Assembly: GCF_004310395.1 (NCBI RefSeq)
Contig: NZ_BFAX01000003.1
Location: 239,333-303,332 of the forward strand
From: Methanofervidicoccus abyssi
Lineage (GTDB): Archaea > AGJL01 > Methanococci > Methanococcales > Methanococcaceae
Length of the DNA stretch: 64,000 nt
Reading direction: 5' to 3'
Shown here: positions 31,157 to 40,132 of the stretch, piece by piece
How positions within the stretch are numbered: the first letter of the stretch is position 1
How the letters are laid out: every line of letters begins with the position of its first letter
Made by a program: the position numbers and the translations under genes
Notes under the pieces: generated by a model
What the model saw: only the letters and a program-made list of their open reading frames with translations
Told to the model about the DNA's origin: nothing
The model's database searches: none

Positions 31157-31312
31157 TTAGATCTTTCTAAATGCATTCTTCCCCAAGCCACACTGGGGAC
31201 ATTGGAAGGTTTCAGGTAGATCTTCAAATTTAGTACCTGGTGATATATTTTGAGAAGGTTCTCCTTCATTCTCGTCGTATATCCATCCACACATACACTG
31301 GTACTTTGCCAT
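31157..31312 (-). CDS. Rubredoxin
   Basis: This 51-residue electron carrier has the classic motifs: CMCGWIYDENEG at residues 6-17 and CPQCGLGKNAFRKI at 38-51, four cysteines for one iron. GGAGGATTAAGG precedes the ATG at 31312. It is the first gene of a short run with the frameshifted rubredoxin-like gene and peroxiredoxin. This fits electron delivery to oxygen- or peroxide-reducing enzymes. Confidence 0.93.
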   Translation of the reverse strand: MAKYQCMCGWIYDENEGEPSQNISPGTKFEDLPETFQCPQCGLGKNAFRKI

Positions 31313-31423
31313 ACCTTAATCCTCCTATTCAATTTTTATTACGATAAAAATATTTATCTCCACTTTTTTGTTATATATAATTAATTATGCAGATTTCGGT
31401 ATATATTTCCAAATCTGAGACGA

Positions 31424-31738
31424 TTATAATTCATTTAATATCCTTACAGCCTTGATAAAGGAAGGCATCCCAGAGGTTAAAAGTACTACCTTTAAGGCGT
31501 CAAATATCTCTTCCTTTGTAATGCCTAACTCAGAGATACCACTGGACATCTGTTTTTTAGTAGCTCTTTCATCCCCTGAAGCTGCAGTTATGGCTATCGC
31601 TATTAATTTCTGGGTTTTATAATCCAGTACTTTTCCAGTATATACCTCGTTATTTAGATCTACTATTATTTTGTACAATTCGGGATAATGCTCCTTGACG
31701 TATTTCATCCCCTCTCCTACGAATACCTCATTTTTCAT
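31424..31738 (-). CDS. Carboxymuconolactone decarboxylase (CMD/AhpD-like) family protein
   Basis: This small helical protein of about 104 residues belongs to the CMD/AhpD fold family. It shows LDYKTQKLIAIAITAASGDE and EIFDALKVVLLTSGMPSF. AhpD-type members use a CxxC pair in the middle of the fold. Here that place reads ERATKKQMSSGISELG with no cysteine at all, so it is unlikely to be a thiol peroxidase. AGGTGA precedes ATG 31738. Its location beside rubredoxin and peroxiredoxin suggests a stress-related role, but the function is open. Confidence 0.82.
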   Translation of the reverse strand: MKNEVFVGEGMKYVKEHYPELYKIIVDLNNEVYTGKVLDYKTQKLIAIAITAASGDERATKKQMSSGISELGITKEEIFDALKVVLLTSGMPSFIKAVRILNEL

Positions 31739-31948
31739 ATTTTTCACCTATTTGTACATCTTTTGGTTAATTAGTTTGTAAATATCACTATAAATAGTTT
31801 TTGATATTTTTTTAGATGAATTTAAAATTTTTGAATGCATTAAAATTTTTTAATTATAGATAATAATTAAAAATAACGGTTAAAATGGAAATCTTTTATT
31901 TTTATTGATTTTATAATAATTAATAACAAAAAAAATAGGTGAAAGTTT

Positions 31949-33685
31949 ATGCTATTTTTAGATGTTTGTAAAATATTCAAAAAGATAGAGGATACTACAA
32001 AAAGAATAAACAAGATGTATCACTTTATGAAGTTAATAAGGATGGCGGAGAAAGAAAACTCCCCATCGAGTTTAAGAAAGATATGTTATCTCTCCATCGG
32101 TAGAGTATACCCAGAGTATGAAAATAAGGAATTAGGTATAGGCCCAAATATGTTAATAGAGGCGGTTAAAGGCATAGGCATTAAGGAAAAAGATTTACTA
32201 GAATCCATTAAAAAAACTGGAGATATAGCCCTATCCATTGAGAAGTTAAGCCCCCAGATAAAACAGGTTTCTCTCTTCCAAAGACAGTTAACCCTTCACG
32301 ATGTATACGATACCTTGAAGAAGGTAGGTGAGATAGAAGGAGAGAGTTCCCAGAAAAAAAAGATAAGGTATATTTCTAACTTATTATTAACGGCAACACC
32401 TCTTGAAAGGAGGTATATTGCCAGGATCATCTTAGAAGATATGAGGATAGGAATGAACGTCCCAACTATTCTAAGTGCCTTCTCAAAATACTTCAGTATT
32501 CCAAAAGAGAAGTTGGAGAAGATTTATGCAGTTGTGAATGATATCGGTCTCGTTGGAGAGAAGTTATTAATGGGAGTCGATATAGACAGGGACGAGGATC
32601 TAAAGTTAAAACTCTTTAGACCTATAAGGCCCATGTTGGCCCAGATTGCCCCATCTATAAAGGAGGCTATAGAAGAGATAGGTACTCCACAGTTTGAGAC
32701 GAAGTACGACGGTGCAAGAGTACAGATACACAGGAGTGGAGATGAGGTTAAAATATACACCAGGAAATTAGAGGATATCACCAACTCACTACCTGAGATT
32801 GTAGAAGAGATAAAGAAGATAGACAGGGATAACTTTATAATGGAAGGAGAATGTGTAGCCATAGATCTAAATACTGGACATCCAAGACCCTTCCAGGATA
32901 TTCTCAGGAGACTTAGACGGAAGTATAACATCGAGAAAATGAAGGAGGAGGTTAATCTAAGGGTTTATCTCTTTGATATTTTATATTACAATGAACCTCT
33001 GTTAGATGTTCCGCTGAAGGAACGGAGGAAGGTTTTGGAGGAGATTCTCTCTGAGGATAACGACTGGGAGAAGAAGAGGGAGAAGATAGAGAGGGAGATC
33101 AGATCGGATAAGAAGATAGATATATCCTACAAGTTAGTAACTAGGGATGTGGAGAAGGCAGAGGAGTTCTATAAGTGGAGTTTAGGCATAGGGCATGAAG
33201 GTGTTATGATAAAAAACCTAAAGGCTCCATATACCCCTGGAAGTAGAGTTAGAACTATGTATAAGTTTAAACCTACACTGGAGAGTCTAGACGTAGTTAT
33301 TACAAAGGCAAAAATAGGGATGGGGAAGAGGAAGGACTGGTATGGATCCTTTGAGATAGCAGTTAAGGACGAGGATGGAAACCTTCACCCTATAGGACAT
33401 GTTGGTAGTGGTTTAAGTGAGGATGAGTTAGATAGGTTGAGTAAAATGATAGAGTCTATAAAGGTAAAGGAGGTAGGAGATGAAGTAATAGTAGAGCCAA
33501 AGATTGTATTGGAAGTTACCTACGAAGAGATACAGGAGTCTGATAAATACAGTTGTGGTTATGCATTGAGATTCCCAAGGGTTGTGGAAATAAGGGAAGA
33601 TCGATCTCCAGAGGATATAAACACCTTGGAAGATGTTAAAAGGATATTCCAGATACAGAAAGGAAGAAGTAGTAATAAATTTTAA
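31949..33685 (+). CDS. lig: ATP-dependent DNA ligase
   Basis: This replicative-type archaeal DNA ligase seals nicks with ATP. The 578-residue protein has an N-terminal DNA-binding domain and the adenylation motif KYDGARVQIH with the catalytic lysine near residue 252. Motifs IYTRKLEDIT, MEGECVAID and HEGVMIKN follow, and the C-terminal motif is MYKFKP. Length and order match the family. AGGTGA lies 6 bp before the ATG. The gene is monocistronic, flanked by AT-rich spacers. Confidence 0.96.
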   Translation: MLFLDVCKIFKKIEDTTKRINKMYHFMKLIRMAEKENSPSSLRKICYLSIGRVYPEYENKELGIGPNMLIEAVKGIGIKEKDLLESIKKTGDIALSIEKLSPQIKQVSLFQRQLTLHDVYDTLKKVGEIEGESSQKKKIRYISNLLLTATPLERRYIARIILEDMRIGMNVPTILSAFSKYFSIPKEKLEKIYAVVNDIGLVGEKLLMGVDIDRDEDLKLKLFRPIRPMLAQIAPSIKEAIEEIGTPQFETKYDGARVQIHRSGDEVKIYTRKLEDITNSLPEIVEEIKKIDRDNFIMEGECVAIDLNTGHPRPFQDILRRLRRKYNIEKMKEEVNLRVYLFDILYYNEPLLDVPLKERRKVLEEILSEDNDWEKKREKIEREIRSDKKIDISYKLVTRDVEKAEEFYKWSLGIGHEGVMIKNLKAPYTPGSRVRTMYKFKPTLESLDVVITKAKIGMGKRKDWYGSFEIAVKDEDGNLHPIGHVGSGLSEDELDRLSKMIESIKVKEVGDEVIVEPKIVLEVTYEEIQESDKYSCGYALRFPRVVEIREDRSPEDINTLEDVKRIFQIQKGRSSNKF

Positions 33686-34030
33686 ATTATAAATATATCT
33701 GCAAGTCATAATAATAAAAATAGAAAATTAATAACAAAACAATATCTGCCCTTTATTCACTCTTTACTAGTTTTCAAGGATTCAGAACCATATCTCTTTT
33801 CTTGACAAAAGTTTTTATTTATTAATTCCAAGAAAATAAGCTTAATTTATTTCTCCAAACAACTTCTCTTTTAAAAAATCCTTCATTAGTATAGAGATAA
33901 TTATAAATTTCCATCAAAGTTGGTTATTTTTCTAATCATATTTTTTCACTAAGTACTAAAAAATAGGCTGAATTCAACGGTGTTCTTACTTGGAATAAAA
34001 AAGAAGGATTTTTAGAAAAAAATTATAAAA
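33686..34030. other. 345-bp spacer between convergent genes
   Basis: AT-rich sequence between the converging lig and ilvC genes. Several T-runs could terminate either transcript. No coding or structured element was recognised. Confidence 0.4.
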
Positions 34031-35029
34031 TTATTGATCGTCCTTCTCCAATCCACACATCTTTCTAAGTTTTTTCCCTACTGTCTCAATTAAATGCTCC
34101 CTCTCCAATCTTCTCATTGCATTTAAATGTGCCCTGCCACTCATGTTCTCCAATGCCCATTCTCTTGCAAACCTCCCATCCTGGATCTCTTTTAAGATTT
34201 CCTTCATAGCCTTCCTAGATTCCTCGTTTATTACCCTACTTCTCCTAGTTAATCCCCCATACTCTGCAGTATTGGAGACGTTCTCCCACATTCCACTGAG
34301 CCCCTTCTCATATATAAGATCTACAATTAACTTCAACTCGTTACATGTCTCGAAGTATGCCATCTCTGGAGAGTATCCAGCTTCAACAAGTGTTTCAAAG
34401 GCTGCCTTTATCAACTCAGTTACTCCTCCACAGAGTACGACCTGCTCTCCAAAGAGATCAGTCTCTGTCTCCTCCTTGAAGGTAGTTTTAATAACCCCTG
34501 CTCTAGTTAGACCCTGTGCCTTTGCCATTCCAAGGGCGATATCCCAGGCATCTCCAGTTTCATCCCTCTCAACACATACTAATCCAGGCACTCCGAACCC
34601 TTGGAGGTACATCTTTCTGACCATAACCCCTGGAGCCTTCGGGGCAACCATTATAACATTTATCCCGTTAGGTGGAACGATAAATCCATAGTGTATATTG
34701 TAGCCATGAGAGAATCCTAAGGTTTTTCCCTCCTTTAGGAAAGGTTTTATCTGTTTTTCATAGACTGTTGGCTGAACCTCATCTGGTATAAGTATGTGGA
34801 TTACATCTGCCTCTTTACTAGCTTCTTCTATAGTCATCACTGTATGTCCATCAGATTTTGCCTTCTCCCATGATGGGCCGTTGGGTCTTAGTCCTATTAT
34901 TACATTTAATCCACTATCTTTCATATTTAGAGACTGTGCTCTCCCCTGATTTCCATATCCTATAACTGCAATAACTTTGTCCTTTACTCCATCCAATGTA
35001 ACATCTTTGTCGTAGTATATCTCCACCAT
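34031..35029 (-). CDS. ilvC: Ketol-acid reductoisomerase
   Basis: IlvC converts acetolactate and acetohydroxybutyrate in branched-chain amino acid synthesis, using NAD(P)H. The 332-residue class I enzyme has the Rossmann motif [13 protein letters not shown] near residue 21, [16 protein letters not shown] near 105, MVAPKAPG, and the acidic metal site around [10 protein letters not shown]. The frame extends to 35071, but the family N-terminus [10 protein letters not shown] begins at ATG 35029 behind CAGGTG, so that start was chosen. Confidence 0.96.
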   Translation of the reverse strand: MVEIYYDKDVTLDGVKDKVIAVIGYGNQGRAQSLNMKDSGLNVIIGLRPNGPSWEKAKSDGHTVMTIEEASKEADVIHILIPDEVQPTVYEKQIKPFLKEGKTLGFSHGYNIHYGFIVPPNGINVIMVAPKAPGVMVRKMYLQGFGVPGLVCVERDETGDAWDIALGMAKAQGLTRAGVIKTTFKEETETDLFGEQVVLCGGVTELIKAAFETLVEAGYSPEMAYFETCNELKLIVDLIYEKGLSGMWENVSNTAEYGGLTRRSRVINEESRKAMKEILKEIQDGRFAREWALENMSGRAHLNAMRRLEREHLIETVGKKLRKMCGLEKDDQ

Positions 35030-35159
35030 CTTATACACCTGCTTATTTTTATAATAATCTTGGAATTCCAAATTTTATTATTTAATCCTATCGGCGAGAA
35101 GTTAGCCAGAGCGTAATATCTCAAATCCTCCATACTGATATCTTACTGTCTACTTTCGG

Positions 35160-35330
35160 CTGTTATTAACTCTTTACATTTTCTCCTTTATCTTTTAGAC
35201 TTTTGAGTAATTTCTCTACTATATTCTTGAATACATCACCTACGATGACGGTAGTTTTCCACCCTTTTCTATCTAACTTTCATCTTTTCGAGAACTTCTT
35301 CCTAAGTTTCTAAATCAAATACTACTATTT
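35160..35330 (-). pseudogene. Decayed unidentified coding remnant
   Basis: Upstream of ilvC (spacer 35030-35566) the minus strand has coding-like scraps in more than one frame: VVFDLET, EEVLEKMKVR, then TTVIVGDVFKNIVEKLLKSL ending KDKGENVKS. Stops and a frameshift separate them. The family was not recognised. The rest of the spacer toward 35566 is AT-rich, with the DUF63 promoter presumably near its end. Confidence 0.35.
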
Positions 35331-35566
35331 TATTTTTTAATATTATTTATATTATTAAAGTTATTAAAGTTTATTAATTTATGATTTTCCATATTAACTA
35401 AGTATTTAATAAATACGTTTGGCTTTTAAAAGTTATATTTTCAGTCTCAAAGTTAATATTAATGTTTTATACTATAATTCTTATATTCTTAGTGAATCTT
35501 TATAGTTAATAAAAATTTATAATTCCAATCCCTTGGAACTTAGACCAACAATAACTTGGTGAATAT

Positions 35567-36382
35567 ATGGGTTTATTGGATATCAAAAGTTTTATTTATA
35601 AGTACTATATAGAACCTATAGATAAACAGTCAGGTTATAACTATATCCAGGAAATAACTTATGGCATCTTACTGTTTTTTATGGTGTATCTGTTCTACAA
35701 GGTATGTAAAATATTCCATATTGAAATAGAGAGAAAGTTTGCAATTGTTACTGTATTTTACATAGTTCTTATATCTCTTATAAGGGCCCTCGTAGATGGT
35801 GGATACATCCCTCATACATACTACACTGTAACACCCGGTATTGTAGTAGTAGTAGGTATCTACTACATGATAGCAATAATTCTATCAGGTTTAATACTTA
35901 AAGAGAGATATTACATATTAGCAACAGTTATGGCAGTATTACCTATTACTTACTTGGCAGTTATCTTTTTAAAAAATACGGTTCATCTCGAGGCACTCTT
36001 GTACGTCTTATCTATAGTGATTTTAATATACAGTATCTTTAACTACCTTTGTGAAAAGATAAAGCCCCTAAAGGATACCTTACAGTTTCAATCCATAGAC
36101 AGATACGTTATACTATCCCAACTTATAGATGGTGTATCTACCGCCATTGGAATTGGATTGTACGGTTATTGGGAGCAGCATCCCTTACCAAGACTCTTCA
36201 TGGACTACTTTGGACCCTATATTATGATACCTTTAAAATTGGTAGCAGTTACAATTGTACTCTATGTCCTTAATAAAGAAGTAGAAAATAGAGATCTGAG
36301 AAATATCTTGAAAATTGCAATTATGGCCTTAGGTCTTGCCCCTGGACTTAGAGATCTATTTAGAATTATAATGGGTGTTTAA
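35567..36382 (+). CDS. DUF63 multi-pass membrane protein
   Basis: This 271-residue polytopic membrane protein has about seven or eight hydrophobic helices. Family landmarks are LIRALVDGGYIPHTYYTVTP near residue 73 and QLIDGVSTAIGIGLYGYWEQ near 181. DUF63 is an archaeal family without established function. A weak ribosome binding site (TTGGTGA) lies before the ATG. Its last 4 bp overlap the convergent DtxR-family gene. Confidence 0.8.
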   Translation: MGLLDIKSFIYKYYIEPIDKQSGYNYIQEITYGILLFFMVYLFYKVCKIFHIEIERKFAIVTVFYIVLISLIRALVDGGYIPHTYYTVTPGIVVVVGIYYMIAIILSGLILKERYYILATVMAVLPITYLAVIFLKNTVHLEALLYVLSIVILIYSIFNYLCEKIKPLKDTLQFQSIDRYVILSQLIDGVSTAIGIGLYGYWEQHPLPRLFMDYFGPYIMIPLKLVAVTIVLYVLNKEVENRDLRNILKIAIMALGLAPGLRDLFRIIMGV

Positions 36383-36762
36383 CTCTTCTTACACTTTATA
36401 CAATCCTCTACAAATTCTTTAAATCTCCTAAATACTCTATCAGACATGGCATGTTCCAATTTACAAGCCTCTCTATAGGCTACTTCCTTTTCCAATCCTA
36501 AACACTCGACTAAGAATGCCTCAATGATATTGTGTTTATCTATGATAACCTTTGCCTTCTTTATACCTTTTTCCGTTAGCCTTATACCTATATAAGGTTC
36601 ATACTCCACATAACCTAATTTATGGAGTTTTTTAGCCATGTTTGTAACAGCAGGAGGTTTTATATTCAGCAGTTTAGCCAATTCGGTAGTTTTTATAGGC
36701 CTGTTTTTATCCTTGGTAAATAGATAGACCTTCTCTAAGAAATTTTCTATACTCTCAGACAT
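36379..36762 (-). CDS. DtxR/MntR-family metal-dependent transcription regulator
   Basis: The 127-residue protein has an N-terminal winged helix-turn-helix (TTELAKLLNIKPPAVTNMAKK). A metal-sensing dimerisation region follows (IIEAFLVECLGLEKEVAYRE, CKLEHAMSDRV). This is the short DtxR form without an SH3 domain. It probably represses iron or manganese uptake genes when metal is bound. A C-terminal CIKCKKS adds two cysteines. A TTGGATCACC-like stretch near the start could be a poor ribosome binding site; the ATG at 36762 fits the family N-terminus. Confidence 0.88.
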   Translation of the reverse strand: MSESIENFLEKVYLFTKDKNRPIKTTELAKLLNIKPPAVTNMAKKLHKLGYVEYEPYIGIRLTEKGIKKAKVIIDKHNIIEAFLVECLGLEKEVAYREACKLEHAMSDRVFRRFKEFVEDCIKCKKS

Positions 36763-37000
36763 TGGATCACCATAAGGGTAGTATAAATTATTTTAATTTT
36801 AATCATTATAATTTTTTATACCTTAATTCTCATTAAAGCAGATAATCTAATCATAAAGATATTCTAAATAGAATAATGAATAAACCATTGAATATCTACA
36901 AATCCTAAACACTGAAATAAAGACGAAAATCTGAAATGGTATAAAAATATCTAACGGTTATAGTTATAAGGTATTCAGAGAACCCCTTTCCTCCAACGTT

Positions 37001-37100
37001 TAGAGGTAAGGAGAAAAATCTCCATCTGTTTTTTTTAATAACTATCACATTATTCTTAACCCTATTATTTCTAACTATCACCTTGATGGGAACCAGAGTT
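37001..37100 (+). repeat. Intergenic element with hairpin, T-run and recurrent motif (eno upstream copy)
   Basis: The spacer 36763-37198 separates two divergent genes. It holds a small hairpin (GGAG, loop, CTCC at 37010-37023) followed by ATCTGTTTTTTTT, and then, at 37071-37100, CTAACTATCACCTTGATGGG then AACCAGAGTT. The same two blocks in the same order occur at 44421-44554 upstream of mobB. No gene ends here on the plus strand, so a plain terminator is unlikely. A small RNA or leader element is possible. Confidence 0.45.
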
Positions 37101-37160
37101 AAATAAAATATATTTTTATTACATAACAATTATTTTTGAATTCTGGACTTATTAAAAAAG

Positions 37161-37174
37161 TATAAAAATTTAAA
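37161..37174 (+). promoter_or_regulatory. Probable TATA box of eno
   Basis: TATAAAAATTTAAA lies about 25 bp before the CTCTAATAAATGG region. This is the normal archaeal spacing from TATA box to start site. It implies a leaderless or very short leader transcript for eno. Confidence 0.45.
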
Positions 37175-37198
37175 GGATATTATAATAAACTCTAATAA

Positions 37199-38509
37199 AT
37201 GGAAACAGGTGATACATTGCTAAAAAACATAGATGAATCATTTGAAATAAAGGATATGATAGGTAGAGAAGTTATAGACTCCAGGGGAAATCCCACAGTA
37301 GAAGTTGAAGTTATAACAAAAGGTGGTGGATACGGTAGGGCTATAGTACCTAGTGGTGCCTCAAGAGGGGCTCATGAAGCTATAGAACTTAGAGATAAAG
37401 AGATGAGATTTGGAGGTAAAGGGGTGCTCCTAGCAGTGGATAATATTAACTCCATAATAAAACCTGAGTTGATAGGGTTTGATTCACGTATGCAGAGAGA
37501 GATCGACATGTTAATGAAGGAACTTGACTCCACAGAGAACAAGCGTAAATTAGGTGCTAACGCCATTCTTGCAGTATCTCTTGCAGTTGCAAAGGCTGCT
37601 GCAGATACCGCATCCCTCCCCCTCTACAAGTATATTGGAGGCTGCAACTCCTACGTTATGCCAGTTCCAATGATGAATATACTCAACGGAGGGGTTCATG
37701 GAGGTAATCAGTTGGAGTTCCAAGAGTTCATGATAATGCCTGTAGGTGCAGATTCTATCTCTGAGGCTATAAGAATATCTTCAGAGGTTTATCACACGTT
37801 AAAAAAAGTTATCTTAGATAAATATGGAAAAGATGCGATAAACGTTGGAGATGAAGGAGGATTTGCCCCACCTGTAAAGGAGATCAGAGAGGCGTTAGAT
37901 CTACTGGAGAGGGCTGTAAAGTTGGTAGGGTATGAAGATAAGATAGTATATGCTATAGACTGTGCAGCCACAGAGTTCTACAACAGAGAAAAAGACTGTT
38001 ATATCCTCCAGGGTAAGGAGTTGTCTACAGATGATCTTATATCTCTTTACAGAGAGATAGTAGATGAGTATAACATAGTCTCAATTGAAGATCCTCTTCA
38101 TGAGGATGACTTTGAAGGTTTTGCAAGGATTACAAAGGAGTTGAAGGGGATACAGATAGTAGGAGACGACTTATTTGTAACGAACACTGAGAGGTTGAGA
38201 GAAGGTATTAAAAAAGGTGCTGCAAATGCACTACTTTTGAAGGTGAATCAGATAGGGACGTTGACAGAGGCTATAGATGCGGCAAATTTAGCCTTTAGAA
38301 GTGGTTATGGGGTTATAGTATCCCATAGAAGTGGAGAATCTGAGGATACAACTATTGCAGATCTTTCAGTTGCTCTAAACACTGGCCAGATAAAAACTGG
38401 GGCACCTGCAAGGGGAGAAAGGACAGCAAAGTACAACCAACTTATAAGAATCGAGGAAGAGTTAGGGTGTCCCAAATACGCAGGGAAGAATTTCAGATGT
38501 CCATTTTAA
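37199..38509 (+). CDS. eno: Enolase
   Basis: Enolase interconverts 2-phosphoglycerate and phosphoenolpyruvate. The 436-residue protein has DSRGNPTVEVEV near residue 26, NGGVHGGNQLEFQEFMIMP near 160, the metal-binding aspartates/glutamates in SIEDPLHEDDFEG, and SHRSGESEDTTIADLSV near 376. ATG 37199 may be used by a leaderless mRNA. TTG 37217 behind GGTGAT at 37209-37214 is an equally good start and would give the more usual N-terminus. Confidence 0.96.
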   Translation: METGDTLLKNIDESFEIKDMIGREVIDSRGNPTVEVEVITKGGGYGRAIVPSGASRGAHEAIELRDKEMRFGGKGVLLAVDNINSIIKPELIGFDSRMQREIDMLMKELDSTENKRKLGANAILAVSLAVAKAAADTASLPLYKYIGGCNSYVMPVPMMNILNGGVHGGNQLEFQEFMIMPVGADSISEAIRISSEVYHTLKKVILDKYGKDAINVGDEGGFAPPVKEIREALDLLERAVKLVGYEDKIVYAIDCAATEFYNREKDCYILQGKELSTDDLISLYREIVDEYNIVSIEDPLHEDDFEGFARITKELKGIQIVGDDLFVTNTERLREGIKKGAANALLLKVNQIGTLTEAIDAANLAFRSGYGVIVSHRSGESEDTTIADLSVALNTGQIKTGAPARGERTAKYNQLIRIEEELGCPKYAGKNFRCPF

Positions 38510-38665
38510 ATATTTTTATCTCTCCAATTTATCTCTCCAAAAGGATTAGTTAAAAAAATAATAAAGAGTAAAGAATTATAATTAAGGAGAGAGATCTACT
38601 AAGGTTTTTTAATCATTAATAGCGATGGAGTTTGTTTTTTATTCTATCCATTTATAGGTGGAAGG

Positions 38666-39547
38666 ATGGGTGGCAAAAGTAGTAAAAAAATATCCATGTC
38701 TAAGTTTGCTCATATACTGAAGGTACATCCTTGTTACAACGAGAAGCTTCACGATAAGGTAGGTAGGGTCCATCTACCTGTTGCTCCTAAGTGTAACATT
38801 GCCTGTAAGTTCTGTAGGAGGAGCATAGATAAAGAGTGTTGTGAGGAGAGACCTGGAGTGGCAAAACGTATTATGAAACCTGAAGATGTTGAAGACTACC
38901 TACAAGAGTTAACCAAAAAGATGTCAAATTTAAAGGTTGTAGGTATAGCAGGTCCAGGAGATAGCTTATTCAATAAGGAAACCTTTGAAACCTTGGAGAT
39001 CATAGGTGAGAAGTTCCCAGATTTAATAAAGTGTATATCTACCAACGGCCTACTACTTCCAAAGTATGCCAAGAAACTTTCAGACTTAGAAGTTAAGACT
39101 GTAACAGTTACTGTAAATGCCATAGATCCAAAGATACTTAAGAATATTGTAGAGTGGATATACTACGATGGGAAGATATACAGGGGGGAGGAAGGGGCAT
39201 CTATCCTTATTAAGAATCAGATGGAAGGTATCAAGAAGGCTCATGATTTAGGACTGATAGTAAAGATAAACACTGTATTAATACCTGAGATAAATATGGA
39301 TCATATTGTAGATATTGCCAGAACCTTTAAGGATATTGCATATCTCCAGAATATAATCCCTCTTATACCACTGTACAAGATGGAGAATCTAAGACCCCCA
39401 ACCTGTGAAGAGATAAAGAGTATAAGGGAAAAATGTGAAAGATACCTGCCTCAGTTTAGGGCATGTCAACAGTGTAGATCAGATGCTGTAGGATTGATAT
39501 CCGAAAAGAGACTGAATATATTCGATCTAAAGCACTTCTCCCATTAA
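38666..39547 (+). CDS. nifB: NifB-type radical SAM protein (short methanogen form)
   Basis: NifB builds the 8Fe core (NifB-co) of the nitrogenase cofactor. The 293-residue protein has HPCYNEKLH near residue 21 and the SAM cluster CNIACKFC near residue 43. CCEERPGVAKR, VGIAGPGDSLFN and TVTVNAID are further landmarks. A C-terminal CQQCRSDAVG provides more cluster ligands. As in other methanogens it lacks the NifX-like C-terminal domain. Other nif genes are not in the window, so a role other than nitrogenase maturation cannot be excluded. GGTGGAAGG precedes the ATG. Confidence 0.88.
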   Translation: MGGKSSKKISMSKFAHILKVHPCYNEKLHDKVGRVHLPVAPKCNIACKFCRRSIDKECCEERPGVAKRIMKPEDVEDYLQELTKKMSNLKVVGIAGPGDSLFNKETFETLEIIGEKFPDLIKCISTNGLLLPKYAKKLSDLEVKTVTVTVNAIDPKILKNIVEWIYYDGKIYRGEEGASILIKNQMEGIKKAHDLGLIVKINTVLIPEINMDHIVDIARTFKDIAYLQNIIPLIPLYKMENLRPPTCEEIKSIREKCERYLPQFRACQQCRSDAVGLISEKRLNIFDLKHFSH

Positions 39548-39566
39548 AAGAATTAGGTGGTATTTA

Positions 39567-39839
39567 ATGGAAAGGGTTGTTATAACGGTAACTGGGAGGG
39601 ATAAGGTAGGGATTGTAGCAAAAATAGCCTCTACACTTGCAGAGAACAATGTGAATATATTGGATATAAGGCAGTCTATTATGGAAGATCTGTTCACCAT
39701 GATAATGCTCGTGGATATATCAAAGTCAAAAAGTGAATTTGAGGAGTTAATAAAGGAGTTACATGCTGTTGGTGAGGAGATAGGAGTAAAGGTGATCGTA
39801 CAACATGAAAATATATTTAAGTATATGCATAGAATATAA
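39567..39839 (+). CDS. ACT domain protein (UPF0237 type)
   Basis: This stand-alone 90-residue ACT domain begins VITVTGRDKVGIVAKIASTL with LDIRQSIMEDLFTMIMLVDI in the middle. It matches the UPF0237 family of small regulatory ACT proteins. ACT domains bind amino acids or other small effectors; the ligand is unknown. It starts 20 bp after nifB behind AGGTGG, so it is probably in the same transcript. Confidence 0.88.
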   Translation: MERVVITVTGRDKVGIVAKIASTLAENNVNILDIRQSIMEDLFTMIMLVDISKSKSEFEELIKELHAVGEEIGVKVIVQHENIFKYMHRI

Positions 39840-40132
39840 GCAATATTTTAAATTTTTAAATCTATTTTATATTTATTATTTTATATTTTATCTTTCTATA
39901 GAAGCTCTTAAAAATTAGAGTTAAGAATTCTCAAAAAAGGAATAGATTTCCCTATTCTTCAACTATATAATATTTTACCAACTATATTTCATAATTTGGA
40001 ATCTTAACACCCTACTAATGAGATTTAAGTATCTTTACTGTATAAAAAACCAAAAATTATATTAATTAGTTTATAATAATATTTAATATTGTTATTAATT
40101 TAATTAAATAGAAAATATAGAGGTGGGGAGGA

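Noticed and set aside
31123-31332. 69-residue minus-strand frame overlapping rubredoxin
   Set aside because: It is out of frame with the clear rubredoxin at 31157-31312 and has no recognisable domain.
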